Shown: positions 52,450 to 62,826, counted from the stretch's first letter. The stretch is DNA of 64,000 nucleotides from Candidatus Poribacteria bacterium (GCA_016215705.1 JACRIR010000207.1:1-64000), one strand, 5' to 3'. A program made the numbers and translations. The notes: generated by a model from the sequence alone, not told the origin.

Positions 52450-53074
52450 ATATGCGATGTTCATTGATCTGGACCTCTGTATCGGCTGTAATGCGTGTAC
52501 TATGGCGTGCAAGGCCGAGCACGGCACACAGCCCGGAGTCTTTTGGGCCTTTGTCCTCGAAAAGGAAGAGGGCAAACAGCCGGATGTCAAGAGACAGTTT
52601 ATCCCCGTTCTCTGCAATCACTGCGAGAAACCGCTGTGCGAAAAAGTCTGTCCCACACGTGCGACACACCGGGACGCAAAGGGCATCGTTCTGATTGACT
52701 ACGACAAGTGCGTCGGCTGTAAAGCCTGCATCTCAGCCTGCCCGTACAATATCCGCACATACGTAAAGCGGGAGGAGTTCTATTTCCCCAACACACCTAT
52801 CCCATACGGTGTAAATGAATTGCGAGGCATCGAGGGAGTCGTCCAAAAATGCAACTTGTGTGCGGACAGGCTGAAAAACGGCCAGGAGCCTGCTTGCGTC
52901 GAGGTTTGCCCTACAAGCTGTCGGACCTTCGGCGACCTCGAAAACCCGGAAAGCGACGTTGCGAAACTGAAGAAAACCGTGAAAAGCTTTCAATTGCTTC
53001 CCGAAATGGGAACCGAACCTTCAGTGTATTATATGAGGACCGACAGAAAGCGGGCATTCGTCAGGGCCAAATGA
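52442..53074 (+). CDS. Four-cluster Fe-S subunit of the molybdoenzyme (DmsB/NrfC-like)
   Basis: 210 residues with four cysteine quartets: CIGCNACTMAC, CNHCEKPLCEKVCP, CVGCKACISACP and CNLCADRLKNGQEPACVEVCP. This is the standard layout of DmsB/PsrB/NrfC subunits. It transfers electrons between the molybdenum subunit and the membrane anchor. It starts inside the end of the catalytic-subunit gene, so the two should be made together. Confidence 0.92.
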   Translation: MSKYAMFIDLDLCIGCNACTMACKAEHGTQPGVFWAFVLEKEEGKQPDVKRQFIPVLCNHCEKPLCEKVCPTRATHRDAKGIVLIDYDKCVGCKACISACPYNIRTYVKREEFYFPNTPIPYGVNELRGIEGVVQKCNLCADRLKNGQEPACVEVCPTSCRTFGDLENPESDVAKLKKTVKSFQLLPEMGTEPSVYYMRTDRKRAFVRAK

Positions 53075-53084
53075 GGGCGTAACC

Positions 53085-54335
53085 ATGGGGCAGACCATAG
53101 CCGAAAAAATCTTCTCCGAGAAACTCTCGCGGCCCGTCAGGGCGGGAGAATACGTTATTGCGCCCATCGATTGCGCAATGCTTCATGAAGGATTCGTCCG
53201 GAGCTGGATGCAACTCATGTCCGCAGGTGTGAGCACAGTCTGGGACCCTGACAAAATCGTCGTGCTGTTTGACCACTATGTCCCCGCGCCGACCGAACGA
53301 ATGGCCTCCGCGCATATGATGGTGCGCAACGTCATCCAGGCCACGGGAATAAAACATTACTATGGCGAACGAGAAGGCATCTGCCATCAGGTCATGATCG
53401 AAAAAGGCCATGCGCTCCCCGGCGCTCTCGTTGTCGGCACCGACTCGCACACATGCAGTTACGGAGCGTTGGGCGCAGCGGGCACAGGCATCGGGACGAC
53501 CGAAATGGCCTACGTGCTGGCGCGCGGCGAGCTGTGGTTCAGAGTCCCCGAGACAGTCAAGTTCGCGCTGCGTGGCAAGCTTCCCAAAATTGTCGCCTCA
53601 AAAGATATCCTCTTGCACATTGCCGGAAGATTCGGCGTGGAAATCGCTCAGTATAAATCCGCTGAATTTGTTGGCGAAGCCGCCGATGCCATGAGCATCG
53701 AAGGGCGGATTACAATGAGCAACATGGCAGTAGAGATCGGCGCCAAGTTCGGATTCTTCAATACAGACGACAAAACATTGGAGTATCTCAAGGGGCGTGC
53801 CGCTGTCCCCTCCAGGAAACTGGCCGCCGATGCCGATGCCGCATACGCGAGCGCCTACGATGTCGACGTGAGCGACCTCGAACCTCAGGTGGCATGCCCT
53901 CATTCGGTCGGCAACGTGAAGCCGGTCCGCGAAGCGCAAGGCACGCCGGTTAATCAGGCGCTCCTCGGCTCGTGCACAAACGGACGGCTTGAAGACCTGC
54001 GGGTTGCGGCCGAAATACTCAAAGGTCGCAGCGTCAACCGCTTCACGCGCCTTTATGTGTACCCCGCCTCACGTGAAGTCTATATCGATGCGATGAAATC
54101 CGGCGTAATACAGACGCTCTCGGAAGCCGGCGCAATAATCTGCAATCCATGCTGCGGCCCCTGTTTCGGAGGGCACGCAGGCTTGCTTGCGCCCGGTGAG
54201 AGATGCATCTCCTCGACAAACCGGAACTTCAAGGGACGCATGGGAAGCGCCGATGCCGAGGTCTATCTTGCCTCGCCCGCCACCGTCGCGGCATCCGCTC
54301 TCAGAGGCGCTATTACCGACCCGAGGGAGGTGTGA
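53085..54335 (+). CDS. Aconitase-family hydratase large subunit (LeuC/DmdA-like)
   Basis: 416 residues. Fe-S ligands and active-site segments are present: VVGTDSHTCSYGALGAAGTGIG, LGSCTNGRLEDL and CNPCCGPCFGGHAG. The size fits the short LeuC/HacA/DmdA group. With the lyase gene at 54929 it suggests a hydratase acting on a 2- or 2,3-substituted malate or maleate (isopropylmalate, homoaconitate, dimethylmaleate or methylisocitrate). The small subunit starts 3 bp after the stop. The start has GGGCGTAACC upstream, a weak site. Confidence 0.88.
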   Translation: MGQTIAEKIFSEKLSRPVRAGEYVIAPIDCAMLHEGFVRSWMQLMSAGVSTVWDPDKIVVLFDHYVPAPTERMASAHMMVRNVIQATGIKHYYGEREGICHQVMIEKGHALPGALVVGTDSHTCSYGALGAAGTGIGTTEMAYVLARGELWFRVPETVKFALRGKLPKIVASKDILLHIAGRFGVEIAQYKSAEFVGEAADAMSIEGRITMSNMAVEIGAKFGFFNTDDKTLEYLKGRAAVPSRKLAADADAAYASAYDVDVSDLEPQVACPHSVGNVKPVREAQGTPVNQALLGSCTNGRLEDLRVAAEILKGRSVNRFTRLYVYPASREVYIDAMKSGVIQTLSEAGAIICNPCCGPCFGGHAGLLAPGERCISSTNRNFKGRMGSADAEVYLASPATVAASALRGAITDPREV

Positions 54336-54338
54336 TCG

Positions 54339-54830
<492 letters not shown>

Positions 54831-54881
54831 CGGATAGTGCAATATATCACAACTATTGTTCCTCTTTTGCCTCTTTTGACC

Positions 54882-54913
54882 ATGAATCATGAACCCGGAA
54901 CCATGAACCCTTT
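54882..54913. repeat. AACC heptamer array
   Basis: AACCATG-like heptamers, each 7 bases, followed by TTTCAGGAGGTC, the Shine-Dalgarno of the lyase gene. Confidence 0.7.
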
Positions 54914-54928
54914 CAGGAGGTCAACCAA

Positions 54929-55786
54929 ATGAGCTCTGACAGCCGGTTTAAGGAAATGCTTTCAAGGGGCAAGCTCATAGTGGCGCCAGGCGCATATGAC
55001 GCACTCACCGCCAAATTGATAGAAGGCGCAGGATTTGAAGCCCTGTACATGACGGGATATGGGACAGCGGCCTCAAGATTCGGATTCCCGGATATTGGAC
55101 TTCTGACGATGACCGAAATGCTCATGAACGCGCGGGCGATAGCAGACGCGGTTCAGATACCCCTCATAGCCGACGCGGACACCGGCTACGGGAACCCGAT
55201 AAATATGATTCGGACAGTTAGAGAATATGAGAGAGCCGGCGCGGCCGCCATCCACGTCGAAGACCAGGTCTGGCCCAAACGGTGCGGCCATATGAGCGGC
55301 AAGCAGGTGATACCCAAGAACGAGATGGTTGCAAAGATAAGGGCCGCCGTCGACAGCAGAAAGTCGGATGGTTTCATTATTATCGCACGCTGCGACGCGC
55401 TGGCGGTCGAAGGATGGGATGCGGCCATCGAAAGGGGCCATTCATATGAAGAGGCCGGAGCGGACGTCATCTTCATCGAAGCGCCGGAGTCGGTCGAGCA
55501 AATGAGCCGGATACCGAAGCTATTCAAAAAGCCGTGCCTGATAAACATGGCGCCCCGCACGCCTTCACTCCCGGCCAAAACCCTCGAAGAGTTTGGATTC
55601 GCCATTGCCATCTACCCCGGCATCTGTCTTGCCACCACCATCCAGACAAACATGGATTGTCTCCGGAAATTCAAAGAGGAGGGGACGCCTCCCGATTTCG
55701 GGGGATTCCTCGCGGCCTTCATACAGTTCAACCAGTTTCTCGGCGTGCCCGAATACAACGCGCTTGAGGAAAAATACAAGTCATAA
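54929..55786 (+). CDS. Isocitrate lyase/PEP mutase-family C-C lyase (Dml or PrpB-like)
   Basis: 285 residues. Signature segments: APGAYDALTAKLIEGAGF, LIADADTGYGNPINM, and WPKRCGHMSG with the catalytic Cys of the K-[KR]-C-G-H motif, so it is a lyase rather than a mutase. Substrates in the family include methylisocitrate, oxaloacetate and 2,3-dimethylmalate. Its link to a LeuCD-like hydratase pair resembles DmdAB-Dml of nicotinate fermentation, where 2,3-dimethylmalate gives propionate and pyruvate. Methylisocitrate lyase is the main alternative. Confidence 0.85.
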   Translation: MSSDSRFKEMLSRGKLIVAPGAYDALTAKLIEGAGFEALYMTGYGTAASRFGFPDIGLLTMTEMLMNARAIADAVQIPLIADADTGYGNPINMIRTVREYERAGAAAIHVEDQVWPKRCGHMSGKQVIPKNEMVAKIRAAVDSRKSDGFIIIARCDALAVEGWDAAIERGHSYEEAGADVIFIEAPESVEQMSRIPKLFKKPCLINMAPRTPSLPAKTLEEFGFAIAIYPGICLATTIQTNMDCLRKFKEEGTPPDFGGFLAAFIQFNQFLGVPEYNALEEKYKS

Positions 55787-55811
55787 GCAATTTTGAATCT
55801 TTTCTTGTTTT

Positions 55812-55848
55812 CAACCGTAAACAGTGGACTGTAAACCGTAGACCCTAA
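55812..55848. repeat. AACC heptamer array
   Basis: AACCGTAAACAGTGGACTG-type heptamers, then AACACAAGGAGATC, the Shine-Dalgarno of the next gene. It matches the array before acsE. Confidence 0.7.
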
Positions 55849-55865
55849 CACAAGGAGATCGGAAA

Positions 55866-56279
55866 ATGGATGAGATGTTGAAAGAATTCGCAACCAACGT
55901 CATGGGAATGACCGAGGAAGACCTCGCCAAAATCTCGCCCGAGATGGGAGAAGGTCTCAAGAACGCAATGCTCAATATCGGACGCTACAGGATCGTCGCC
56001 GAAGTTATTAGCTCCCAGTACTGCTTCGCTGGTCTCCAGCCGGGACAGAAGTACATACTCCAGAATGGTCCACAGCTCAACACCGCAGAAAGCACTGCTC
56101 CGGTCTGTGTTGGCGCGCTCCCCCCGCTGGCCGAGCGAGCCAACTTGTTACTCGACCGTGTATACAACAACGTCAACGTGACCGCGCCCATGGCGGGATT
56201 CCGCTGCCATGATCCAGGCATCAACCTCGGCGGGCTGGGACACGTCCAGTTCAAGGTTACAGTCGAGGAAATCGCGTAA
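55866..56279 (+). CDS. Uncharacterised protein beside the lyase
   Basis: 137 residues, soluble, no family that I recognise with confidence. Residues 40-60 have the pattern YRIVAEVISSQYCFAGLQPGQK. Further cysteines are in TAPVCVGALPPLAERAN and GFRCHDPGINLGGLGH, ending in a V-Q-F-K-V-x-V strand. The three cysteines and paired glycines could make a metal or cofactor site. It lies between the C-C lyase and the third OYE gene on the same strand, so a role in the same pathway is likely. Clear AAGGAGATC Shine-Dalgarno. Confidence 0.65.
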   Translation: MDEMLKEFATNVMGMTEEDLAKISPEMGEGLKNAMLNIGRYRIVAEVISSQYCFAGLQPGQKYILQNGPQLNTAESTAPVCVGALPPLAERANLLLDRVYNNVNVTAPMAGFRCHDPGINLGGLGHVQFKVTVEEIA

Positions 56280-56355
56280 TCCTAGGGGAACAAAGACCTG
56301 CTCCACAAATCTGACGCAATGATGGGAGTGGGATTCATTCGAGGGGGGAGCCTCC

Positions 56356-57447
56356 ATGCCTTACAAATCGGTCATGATGCCAATAACAATCCGGAACTTC
56401 ACGTTTCCCAACAGATTAGTGATGGCGCCGATGCACGTCAACCTGGCCGACGCGCATGGTCGGGTGACCGACGCGCTTATCGAATTCTACAAGCCAGTGG
56501 CGGAAAACGGCATGGGCACGATCATCGTTGGCGCAACCTCGCCTGCCCCCGGCGGCGGGTTTGGGCCCAAAGGCCTCAACGCATTCGATGATGAACATGT
56601 CCACGGGTTTTCAAGGCTGTTTCGAATGATTGCTGATCGAGGCGCAGTGCCGGGCGTGCAAATCAGTCATGTGGGTCGCCAAAACATAGTCCCGGGCGTG
56701 ACGATGGTGGCGCCTTCCGCCATCCCGGCCCCGTTTTTCGAAGGCAAAGTCCGCGAACTCACACACGATGAAGTTCTGGAGATGGAGGACAGATTTGCCA
56801 TATCCGCTTCGATGTTATGGAGTGCAGGCGCACGTTTGATCGAGATTCATTGCGCGCACGGCTTTCTGCTCAATCAGTTCATTTCGCCGGCCAGCAATCG
56901 ACGAAAAGACGAATACGGGGGCGACCTCGGAAATCGTCTGCGGATTGTGTTGAACATCCTCAGAAAGATCAGAGAACGCGTGGATCAACGCCTCATCATC
57001 TCGTGCAGAATCAGCAGCGAGGAGTTGGTAGAGGATGGAACCACCCTCGAGCAAAGCTGCGAGATTGCCTCGACACTGCTCTGGAATGGCGCAGATATCA
57101 TCCATGTGTCGGGAGGAGTGGGCTACGCGAGCGGGTTGATGTTGAAGGCCATCTCCGACGGCATATGGCTCAAGAACGCCGGAATCATCAAGAAACACGT
57201 AAGAGGCCCGGTAATTGCCGTCGGCTGTGTCAACTCCCTGACGCGAGCCGAAGAGATTCTGGACGCCGGAGCAGCCGACTTCGTGGCGATGGCTCGCGCG
57301 CTTCTTGCCGATCCTGAACTTGTTTCAAAGTCTCTGGCCGGTCGCGAGGACGAAGTCAACACTTGTATTGACTGCAACGCCTGTTACGCGATTATTTCAC
57401 CTGAATTTCCACCTGTATGCTGCACGCAGAAACCGGTTCTCTCTTAG
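56356..57447 (+). CDS. Short OYE-family NADH:flavin oxidoreductase
   Basis: 363 residues, TIM-barrel only, without the FAD/NAD domain of the two paralogues upstream. Conserved parts: NRLVMAPMHVNLADAHGRVT near residue 16, HCAHGFLLNQFISPASN near 163, RRKDEYGGDLGNR near 181, and a late CIDCNACYA near 340 that resembles a shortened Fe-S site. The last 10 residues include two Cys. Reduction of an enoate or enone is probable. GGGGGGAG lies upstream. It is the last gene of the catabolic block. Confidence 0.88.
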   Translation: MPYKSVMMPITIRNFTFPNRLVMAPMHVNLADAHGRVTDALIEFYKPVAENGMGTIIVGATSPAPGGGFGPKGLNAFDDEHVHGFSRLFRMIADRGAVPGVQISHVGRQNIVPGVTMVAPSAIPAPFFEGKVRELTHDEVLEMEDRFAISASMLWSAGARLIEIHCAHGFLLNQFISPASNRRKDEYGGDLGNRLRIVLNILRKIRERVDQRLIISCRISSEELVEDGTTLEQSCEIASTLLWNGADIIHVSGGVGYASGLMLKAISDGIWLKNAGIIKKHVRGPVIAVGCVNSLTRAEEILDAGAADFVAMARALLADPELVSKSLAGREDEVNTCIDCNACYAIISPEFPPVCCTQKPVLS

Positions 57448-57563
57448 GGGCACGCCGATCCCATCTACCGTGGGTTACGTATGAAAAAACGGGATTTTCG
57501 ATGGCGAAAGATGGATTTCCGCAAAACCAGCCCATAAATTAAGGAATTCTTGCAAGAAAACAC

Positions 57564-57640
57564 TTGACAAATGATAGACTGCATGTTATAATCTCGCTAT
57601 AAAACATAAGATTGTTGTGATATAACATAGCGTTACGATA
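57564..57640 (+). promoter_or_regulatory. Promoter E with TGTTATAAT operator
   Basis: TTGACA (57564-57569), 17 bp, TATAAT (57587-57592). The inverted repeat TGTTATAAT ... CTATAAAACA overlaps the -10 and start, as in promoter B. A second AT element (TGTGATATAACA) follows. The leader to the prepilin start is about 290 nt and carries a 13-codon ORF (57661-57702) with AGAGG upstream, possibly a leader peptide. The remaining leader shows no known riboswitch. Confidence 0.65.
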
Positions 57641-57894
57641 ATACTGCAAAAGAGGATATCATGCCGTCAAAATCCTCCGTAACTCGGCCAGAAACAGTAT
57701 GAACAAACAAACGATTGCGCCCTGACACGCCTGCCAAGAAGGGCCTGCCATCCAAACACTTCATTGAAAGGGGGGATGATTGGAACACTCCAGGGGTTTC
57801 ACCACGTCCGCCTGCAACAAGGGGTGGATGTAGTCCAGTGCAGGGGGGAAGTGAGTCGCTGCATCGGTTCTACAAGCGAAAGGAGCAGATTAGG

Positions 57895-58791
57895 ATGAGT
57901 AAAGTGTTTCGTGGTAAAAAGGGATTCACTCTTGTCGAGTTGCTGGTGGTCATAGCTATTATCGGTATCTTAGCTGCGATCCTGCTGCCGGCGCTTGCAA
58001 AGGCAAGAGAATCGGCCCGCCGTTCTGCTTGCGTGAACAACCTCAAGCAGATCGGTCTGGTGCTGGGCCTGTACGCGACCGAGAACAAAGAAATATTCCC
58101 GCCGCTTGCGAATATCTCCGAGAGGTTCCTTTGGGACGCCAATTGCCTGTATCCGGAATATCTGACGGATGCAGCCATTCTGGCGTGTCCTTCTGACCCT
58201 GAAACGAATCCCAAAACGAACTTCCGCCTGACCGTGAACACGAGCTTGAGCGACAACTCGTGGGGCGCTACAACGGCGGCCTTCAGCAAAGGCACTGTCC
58301 ATCCCGACTGTATCGGGACGCTGAGCTACGCGTATGCCGGTTATATGATCATGCAAAACAGCGAACTGGCGGGTGGTCTCACCTGCTACAAGTTAATCGA
58401 TGCGGCGTTGGCGATCAGCCTTGCGAACACTGACGGCTGGCGCGACCGCAACTTGAACCTGGCGTCCTTCGGGTTCACCGGCTCGGGCAATGCAAGAAGC
58501 AGCACCGTCAACAGACTGTCCACGAGCGTTGACAGGTTCCTCGTCACCGACATCAACACGATCCTCACCGGCTCAGAGTCCGGCTCGAGCGTGATACCGA
58601 TCATGTGGGACCAGATTTCAACAATGATCAGCGAGTTCAGCCATGTTCCGGCTGGTCAGAACGTGTTGTTCATGGACGGGCACGTCGAATTCTATCGTTA
58701 TGACAGAGCCTCGACGAAGTTCCCGGTATCTCCTCTCATGGCTGCTATTAACGGCGGCCTTGGTGACAAGACGTACGCATATTGTCCATAA
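57895..58791 (+). CDS. Type IV prepilin-like protein (DUF1559 type)
   Basis: 298 residues. The N-terminal prepilin signal [32 protein letters not shown] has the G/F-T-L-x-E cleavage site after GlyGly-like KKG. A globular domain of the DUF1559 H-x9-DG type follows, ending with [16 protein letters not shown] (the conserved FMDGHV). Such proteins are common in Planctomycetes, Lentisphaerae and related candidate phyla. GGAG lies 9 bases before the ATG; longer in-frame starts lack support. A terminator follows. Confidence 0.92.
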   Translation: MSKVFRGKKGFTLVELLVVIAIIGILAAILLPALAKARESARRSACVNNLKQIGLVLGLYATENKEIFPPLANISERFLWDANCLYPEYLTDAAILACPSDPETNPKTNFRLTVNTSLSDNSWGATTAAFSKGTVHPDCIGTLSYAYAGYMIMQNSELAGGLTCYKLIDAALAISLANTDGWRDRNLNLASFGFTGSGNARSSTVNRLSTSVDRFLVTDINTILTGSESGSSVIPIMWDQISTMISEFSHVPAGQNVLFMDGHVEFYRYDRASTKFPVSPLMAAINGGLGDKTYAYCP

Positions 58792-58838
58792 TCATACAGT
58801 GATTTGACCCAACCCCCCATGCACCATAGTAACACCAG

Positions 58839-58870
58839 AGAAGGGGAAGACCAGGAGGTCTTCCCCTTCT
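58839..58870. terminator. Bidirectional rho-independent terminator
   Basis: A perfect 14-bp stem, AGAAGGGGAAGACC and its complement, with an AGGA loop. It lies between the convergent prepilin and response-regulator genes. The following T-tract is weak. Confidence 0.8.
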
Positions 58871-58950
58871 TCTGTGTTTGGAGTACGGTCGAGAATGGCT
58901 CTTCCGGAGGCTGTCCCGTAGCTCTGTCAGAGCGAATTTATTCGCACGCG

Positions 58951-60321
58951 CTATTTCAGCCCGAACTTCTGGAGTCGGTAGCGGAGAGTGTCGCGTGAGA
59001 TGCCGAGAAGCTCGGCAGCGCGGGTCTGGTTGCCGCCGGCCATGCTCATAGCCTTGCGAATGAGTTCTCTCTCGACTTCCTCGAGAGAAAGCCCTGTTGT
59101 GGGAAACTCGTCGACAAGCTTGATCATCTGGCTTCCCTCGACAAACTGGGTTATCTCAGGTGGAAGACCTTGAACCTCAATGCGGTCGCCGGTCTCGAGA
59201 ATGAGCACTCTCTCGACAATGTTCCTTAGCTCGCGCACGTTCCCCGGCCAAGGGTATCGCTTGAGCAACTCGAGCGCCTCGGGCGAGATGCCGGTCACGG
59301 ATTTCTTGAACTCGGCGTTGAATCTGTCGATGAAGAATTGAACCAGCTTGGGAATGTCCTCCGGATGTTCACGCAACGGCGGAAGATATATGGGGATTAC
59401 CTGAAGCCGGTAGAAGAGATCATTGCGGAACCTGCCGGTCGCAACCTCGGTTTTCAAATCCTTATTTGTTGCGGCTATAATGCGGACGTCGACCGAAATC
59501 TCGACCGTGCCGCCGACTCTGCGGAATCGCTTGCTCTCGATGGCTTTCAGCAGCTTACCCTGGAGCGTGAGCGGCATGTCGCCTATCTCATCGAGATAAA
59601 TAGTGCCGCCTTCGGCAAGCTCGAACAGTCCCTTTTTCGTGGCGCTCGCGCCGGTAAAGGCGCCTTTCTCATGGCCGAAAAGCTCGCTCTCGAGCAAATG
59701 CTCGGGAAACGCGGAACAATTGATGTCGAGAAATACGGCCTCCGAGCGGTCGCTCAAGGAATGAATCGTCCGCGCAATGAGGTCCTTGCCCGTTCCGCTT
59801 TCTCCCTGAAGCAAGACGGTCGAGAACTTGCTTGCAGCAACTTTACTGACCGTCGAGAAGACGTCTTGCATCGATGCGGCATCGCCAATCAAATTCTCGA
59901 ACGCATAGCGTCCTTTCAACTCATCTTTCAAACTGGTGAGCTCGCGCTTCATCTTCGCAGTTTCAAGCGCCATCTCGATCCGGAGTTTGACGTCTTCGAT
60001 CTCGAAAGGCTTGCAAATGTAATCGACTGCGCCCTCCTTGACCGCCCGCACCGCTGTCTTTACGTCGCCCATCCCGGTCACAATGATGAAAAGCGGGCTT
60101 AAGCCTTTTTTCCTGGCTACTTCCATCACCTTGAAGCCGTCGATCCCGGGCATTTTCAAATCGAGCAAAACGGCGTCGGGCTCATGCTGCTCCATCATCG
60201 CGAGGGCCTCCTCGCCGGACGCCGCCTGCGCCGTTTCATAGCCTGCCTGCCGAAGGTCTTTCTCGAGTGACCAACGTATCAGATGTTCGTCGTCTACGAC
60301 CAGTATCCTGAACTTTCCCAT
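58951..60321 (-). CDS. NtrC-family sigma54-dependent response regulator
   Basis: 456 residues. Receiver domain with phospho-acceptor Asp54 in [11 protein letters not shown]+ domain with Walker A GESGTGKD near 173 and the sigma54-contact loop GAFTGA near 234, plus LDEIGDMP. The C-terminal Fis-type HTH is [22 protein letters not shown]. It activates sigma54 promoters after phosphorylation. It is convergent with the prepilin gene. The histidine kinase at 60919 is its probable partner, with a PilZ-like gene between. Confidence 0.95.
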   Translation of the reverse strand: MGKFRILVVDDEHLIRWSLEKDLRQAGYETAQAASGEEALAMMEQHEPDAVLLDLKMPGIDGFKVMEVARKKGLSPLFIIVTGMGDVKTAVRAVKEGAVDYICKPFEIEDVKLRIEMALETAKMKRELTSLKDELKGRYAFENLIGDAASMQDVFSTVSKVAASKFSTVLLQGESGTGKDLIARTIHSLSDRSEAVFLDINCSAFPEHLLESELFGHEKGAFTGASATKKGLFELAEGGTIYLDEIGDMPLTLQGKLLKAIESKRFRRVGGTVEISVDVRIIAATNKDLKTEVATGRFRNDLFYRLQVIPIYLPPLREHPEDIPKLVQFFIDRFNAEFKKSVTGISPEALELLKRYPWPGNVRELRNIVERVLILETGDRIEVQGLPPEITQFVEGSQMIKLVDEFPTTGLSLEEVERELIRKAMSMAGGNQTRAAELLGISRDTLRYRLQKFGLK

Positions 60322-60476
60322 GTGCCTCGCTCAGTCAAAACTTAAGGCCTACCCACTTGACCCTTCTCAGTCTGTCTGTGACTCACTCCCCAAAATCTAT
60401 ACTACTTATTGGGAGTAATGGAGTCAAGTGCATAGGCCCATATCCGTGGGTCAGAGAACTGTAACGCGGCTTATCT
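60322..60476. other. Intergenic region upstream of the response regulator
   Basis: A 155-bp gap with no repeats of the dispersed families and no gene. It may hold the regulator's promoter on the minus strand. I saw no clear sigma70 pair. Confidence 0.3.
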
Positions 60477-60881
60477 CTATGTCAAATCCTCCTCGAGGCA
60501 TTTGATTGTGTCAAGCAACATCAGCAGGTTCCGGCTGTCTTCCTCTCCCAGTTCCGCAAACTCCGACCCCACAATATAGAATCCGCTAGTGGCAGAGGGC
60601 TGCGTATGCATGACTCTTATTGTTGCAATCACTTCCGGTCCGACAATAGGCCGCATCTCAAAACGCAGGCGCGAGCCCTCCGACGGCTCGAAATTCGTCT
60701 CGAGGCAAATCCCCTGTGGGCACACGTTCAACAGGACCGCCCCATGTCTCTTATTGTTGTCTGATTGGATCAGGGGTGAATCAGGCCTCAAAGTGCAAGA
60801 ACAAACGAACCTGACGCAATCGAATCTGGCGCCCTTACGGAGTTCCTCTTTCGGTTGTTCATACATATCAATACTTCTCAT
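60477..60881 (-). CDS. PilZ-like domain protein
   Basis: 134 residues. The N-terminal RKGARFDCVRFV and the later AVLLNVCPQGICLET resemble the PilZ R-x3-R and D/N-x-S-x-x-G motifs, but with Cys for Ser. VGSEFAELGEED fits the last strand. It may bind cyclic-di-GMP or be a degenerate PilZ fold. Start uncertain: an internal ATG at 60866 has a better AGAAG site. It lies between the kinase and the regulator genes. Confidence 0.65.
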   Translation of the reverse strand: MRSIDMYEQPKEELRKGARFDCVRFVCSCTLRPDSPLIQSDNNKRHGAVLLNVCPQGICLETNFEPSEGSRLRFEMRPIVGPEVIATIRVMHTQPSATSGFYIVGSEFAELGEEDSRNLLMLLDTIKCLEEDLT

Positions 60882-60918
60882 CCCGGCTTGCGTTCAAAGA
60901 TTTCCAATGACGCCGTCC

Positions 60919-62826
60919 TCAATTCCTCTCGGGGGCCGCAGAGCTTGAAGCGGGCACTCCCTCCGCCATTTCCTCGCTGGCTACGGGCAGAATCACGGTG
61001 AAAGTGCTTCCTTCGTCCACCTTGCTGTCGACCAGTATCTCCCCGCCGTGGTCGCGGATGATTCCGTAACTTATCGAGAGTCCGAGTCCGGTTCCTTCTC
61101 CGGGCTCGCGGGTCGTGAAAAACGGATCAAATATCTTGTCCATTATTTCCGGCTTGATCCCCTCGCCGGTATCTTTTACGGAGGCGCGCACCAGACGGTC
61201 TTCCTTGTCTGCGCTTGTTCCGACAATCAGCTTGCCGCCTCTCGACATCGCCTTGCGCGCATTCACGATTATGTTGAGAAAAACCTGCTGTAGCTCGTTC
61301 GAGTCGCCCTTGACCGGTGGCAGATCCTCGGCAAAATGAGTCTCCACCTCGACGTTGCCCTTTTTGAGATTGCTTTGCATGAACCCGAGGGTATCTCTAA
61401 CAATGCTATTGAGATCGAGCAACGCAAAATTCTTCTCGGAGACGCGGGCGAACGTCAGCAGGCTCCCTATGATGGATTTGCATCTCCGTATTTCGCGTTC
61501 CACGTACACGAGATTCTTCTCAAAACTTTCTGCCTCCTCATCGCTGAGGTGCTTCAGGCCGCGCGCGCGCACAGCGTCCGCCAATACCTGTAGGAAGGCA
61601 TATATGCCGGCGAGCGGATTATTCAGCTCGTGGGCAAGGCCCGCAGCCAGTTCACCGATAGCGGCGAGCTTGGTGGACTGAATCAGTTTCGCCTGCGCGT
61701 CCGCCAATTGCCTTCCCCTCTCCGCCACACGCTCCTCGAGGGTCTGATTCCATCGCTCGAGCTCTTCCCTGTATTTCTTCAAGTCGGCAACCATCTTGTT
61801 AAAGGACTCGCTGAGTTCGCCCACCTCGTCACCGGTCCGGACCGGGACATACTGGTCAAGGTCGCCTTCCGCCACGGCTGCGCTTGCCCGCGAAAGTTCC
61901 CGAATTGGGCCCACTGTTCTCGACACGGTCAGAATGAAGATCGGCACAATGACTAAAAGCGTCAAGCCGACAACTATGACGGTTGTAGTAATAATGTTCC
62001 GCTTGGCCCGTGACAAGTCATCGACTGACTCGAAGATGGCAACCAGAGCTTCCTTTCTGAAATTGACGATCAAAGGAGAAAGTATCATCCTCACGGAATG
62101 ATCCCCGCAATCGAATTCCGCAAAATAAGGCACATCTTCATTCAGTATATGGCCCAGGAGTTTTGGAGTGAAAATCTTCCTGATCTCCTCATCGCATGCA
62201 TCCGGGCCGGAGCTTGATTCGACGAGCTCTCCCCGGTAATACACCTGAACCCTGTAAGCCCCCGTCTTCTGACGCAAATCCTGCAAAAACTCCTTGTCAA
62301 TCGGCCTCGACACGGTTATTACCGAGCGGCTGCCCGCGCGCCCCTCTATCGGGGCCACGGCGGCAAACTCAAGAGTTTTCTTTCCGTCCTCCAGGCGGGC
62401 GACAAGGTCGGTCGCCCTAATACCAAGCAGGCCAAGACGGTTCAGGCCGGGGTTGACCGAGGCAAGGTCGCTCCCGCCGCCTATGTTGGACAGAATCTTG
62501 TTTTCTCTTAGGAACTCCAGCAGGTAGATGATAACGAGACGGCTGTCTCTCGCTTCGGAAATGTGTCCGGCGAGACGCTCCGTATCGGCCATGAATTGCG
62601 CATAGAACGCAAGGCTTTTCTCTATGTCCACAACGATTTCCTGCGTCAGACGGATGTCGCTTTTCAGCTTATCATTGACCCTTGCCTCAACGTTGGCCGA
62701 AACCAGGTCGATCATGGTATAGATGATGAGCGCCCCTATCAGCACCATCACGGCGACAAACGGCAAGAAAATCTTGTTCAGCACCGTGTTGCTGCTTGAA
62801 AAGAATTTTTTTGTGGAATCTCTCAT
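60919..62826 (-). CDS. Membrane sensor histidine kinase
   Basis: 635 residues. Two membrane helices (VLNKIFLPFVAVMVLIGALII near 12 and IITTTVIVVGLTLLVIVPIFI near 280) flank a periplasmic sensor region of about 230 residues. A HAMP domain, a coiled segment, the His box GLAHELNNPLAGI, and the ATPase motifs LQQVFLNIIVNARKAM, DTGEGIKPEIMDKIFDPFFTT and GTGLGLSISYGII follow. I start at the ATG at 62826; the longer ORF begins inside a palindrome. Probable partner of the response regulator at 58951. Confidence 0.92.
   Translation of the reverse strand: MRDSTKKFFSSSNTVLNKIFLPFVAVMVLIGALIIYTMIDLVSANVEARVNDKLKSDIRLTQEIVVDIEKSLAFYAQFMADTERLAGHISEARDSRLVIIYLLEFLRENKILSNIGGGSDLASVNPGLNRLGLLGIRATDLVARLEDGKKTLEFAAVAPIEGRAGSRSVITVSRPIDKEFLQDLRQKTGAYRVQVYYRGELVESSSGPDACDEEIRKIFTPKLLGHILNEDVPYFAEFDCGDHSVRMILSPLIVNFRKEALVAIFESVDDLSRAKRNIITTTVIVVGLTLLVIVPIFILTVSRTVGPIRELSRASAAVAEGDLDQYVPVRTGDEVGELSESFNKMVADLKKYREELERWNQTLEERVAERGRQLADAQAKLIQSTKLAAIGELAAGLAHELNNPLAGIYAFLQVLADAVRARGLKHLSDEEAESFEKNLVYVEREIRRCKSIIGSLLTFARVSEKNFALLDLNSIVRDTLGFMQSNLKKGNVEVETHFAEDLPPVKGDSNELQQVFLNIIVNARKAMSRGGKLIVGTSADKEDRLVRASVKDTGEGIKPEIMDKIFDPFFTTREPGEGTGLGLSISYGIIRDHGGEILVDSKVDEGSTFTVILPVASEEMAEGVPASSSAAPERN

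Noticed and set aside
57448-57894. Cyclic-di-GMP riboswitch before the prepilin gene
   Set aside because: A leader of about 290 nt and a pilin gene made it plausible, but I could not place the conserved GEMM tetraloop and core.
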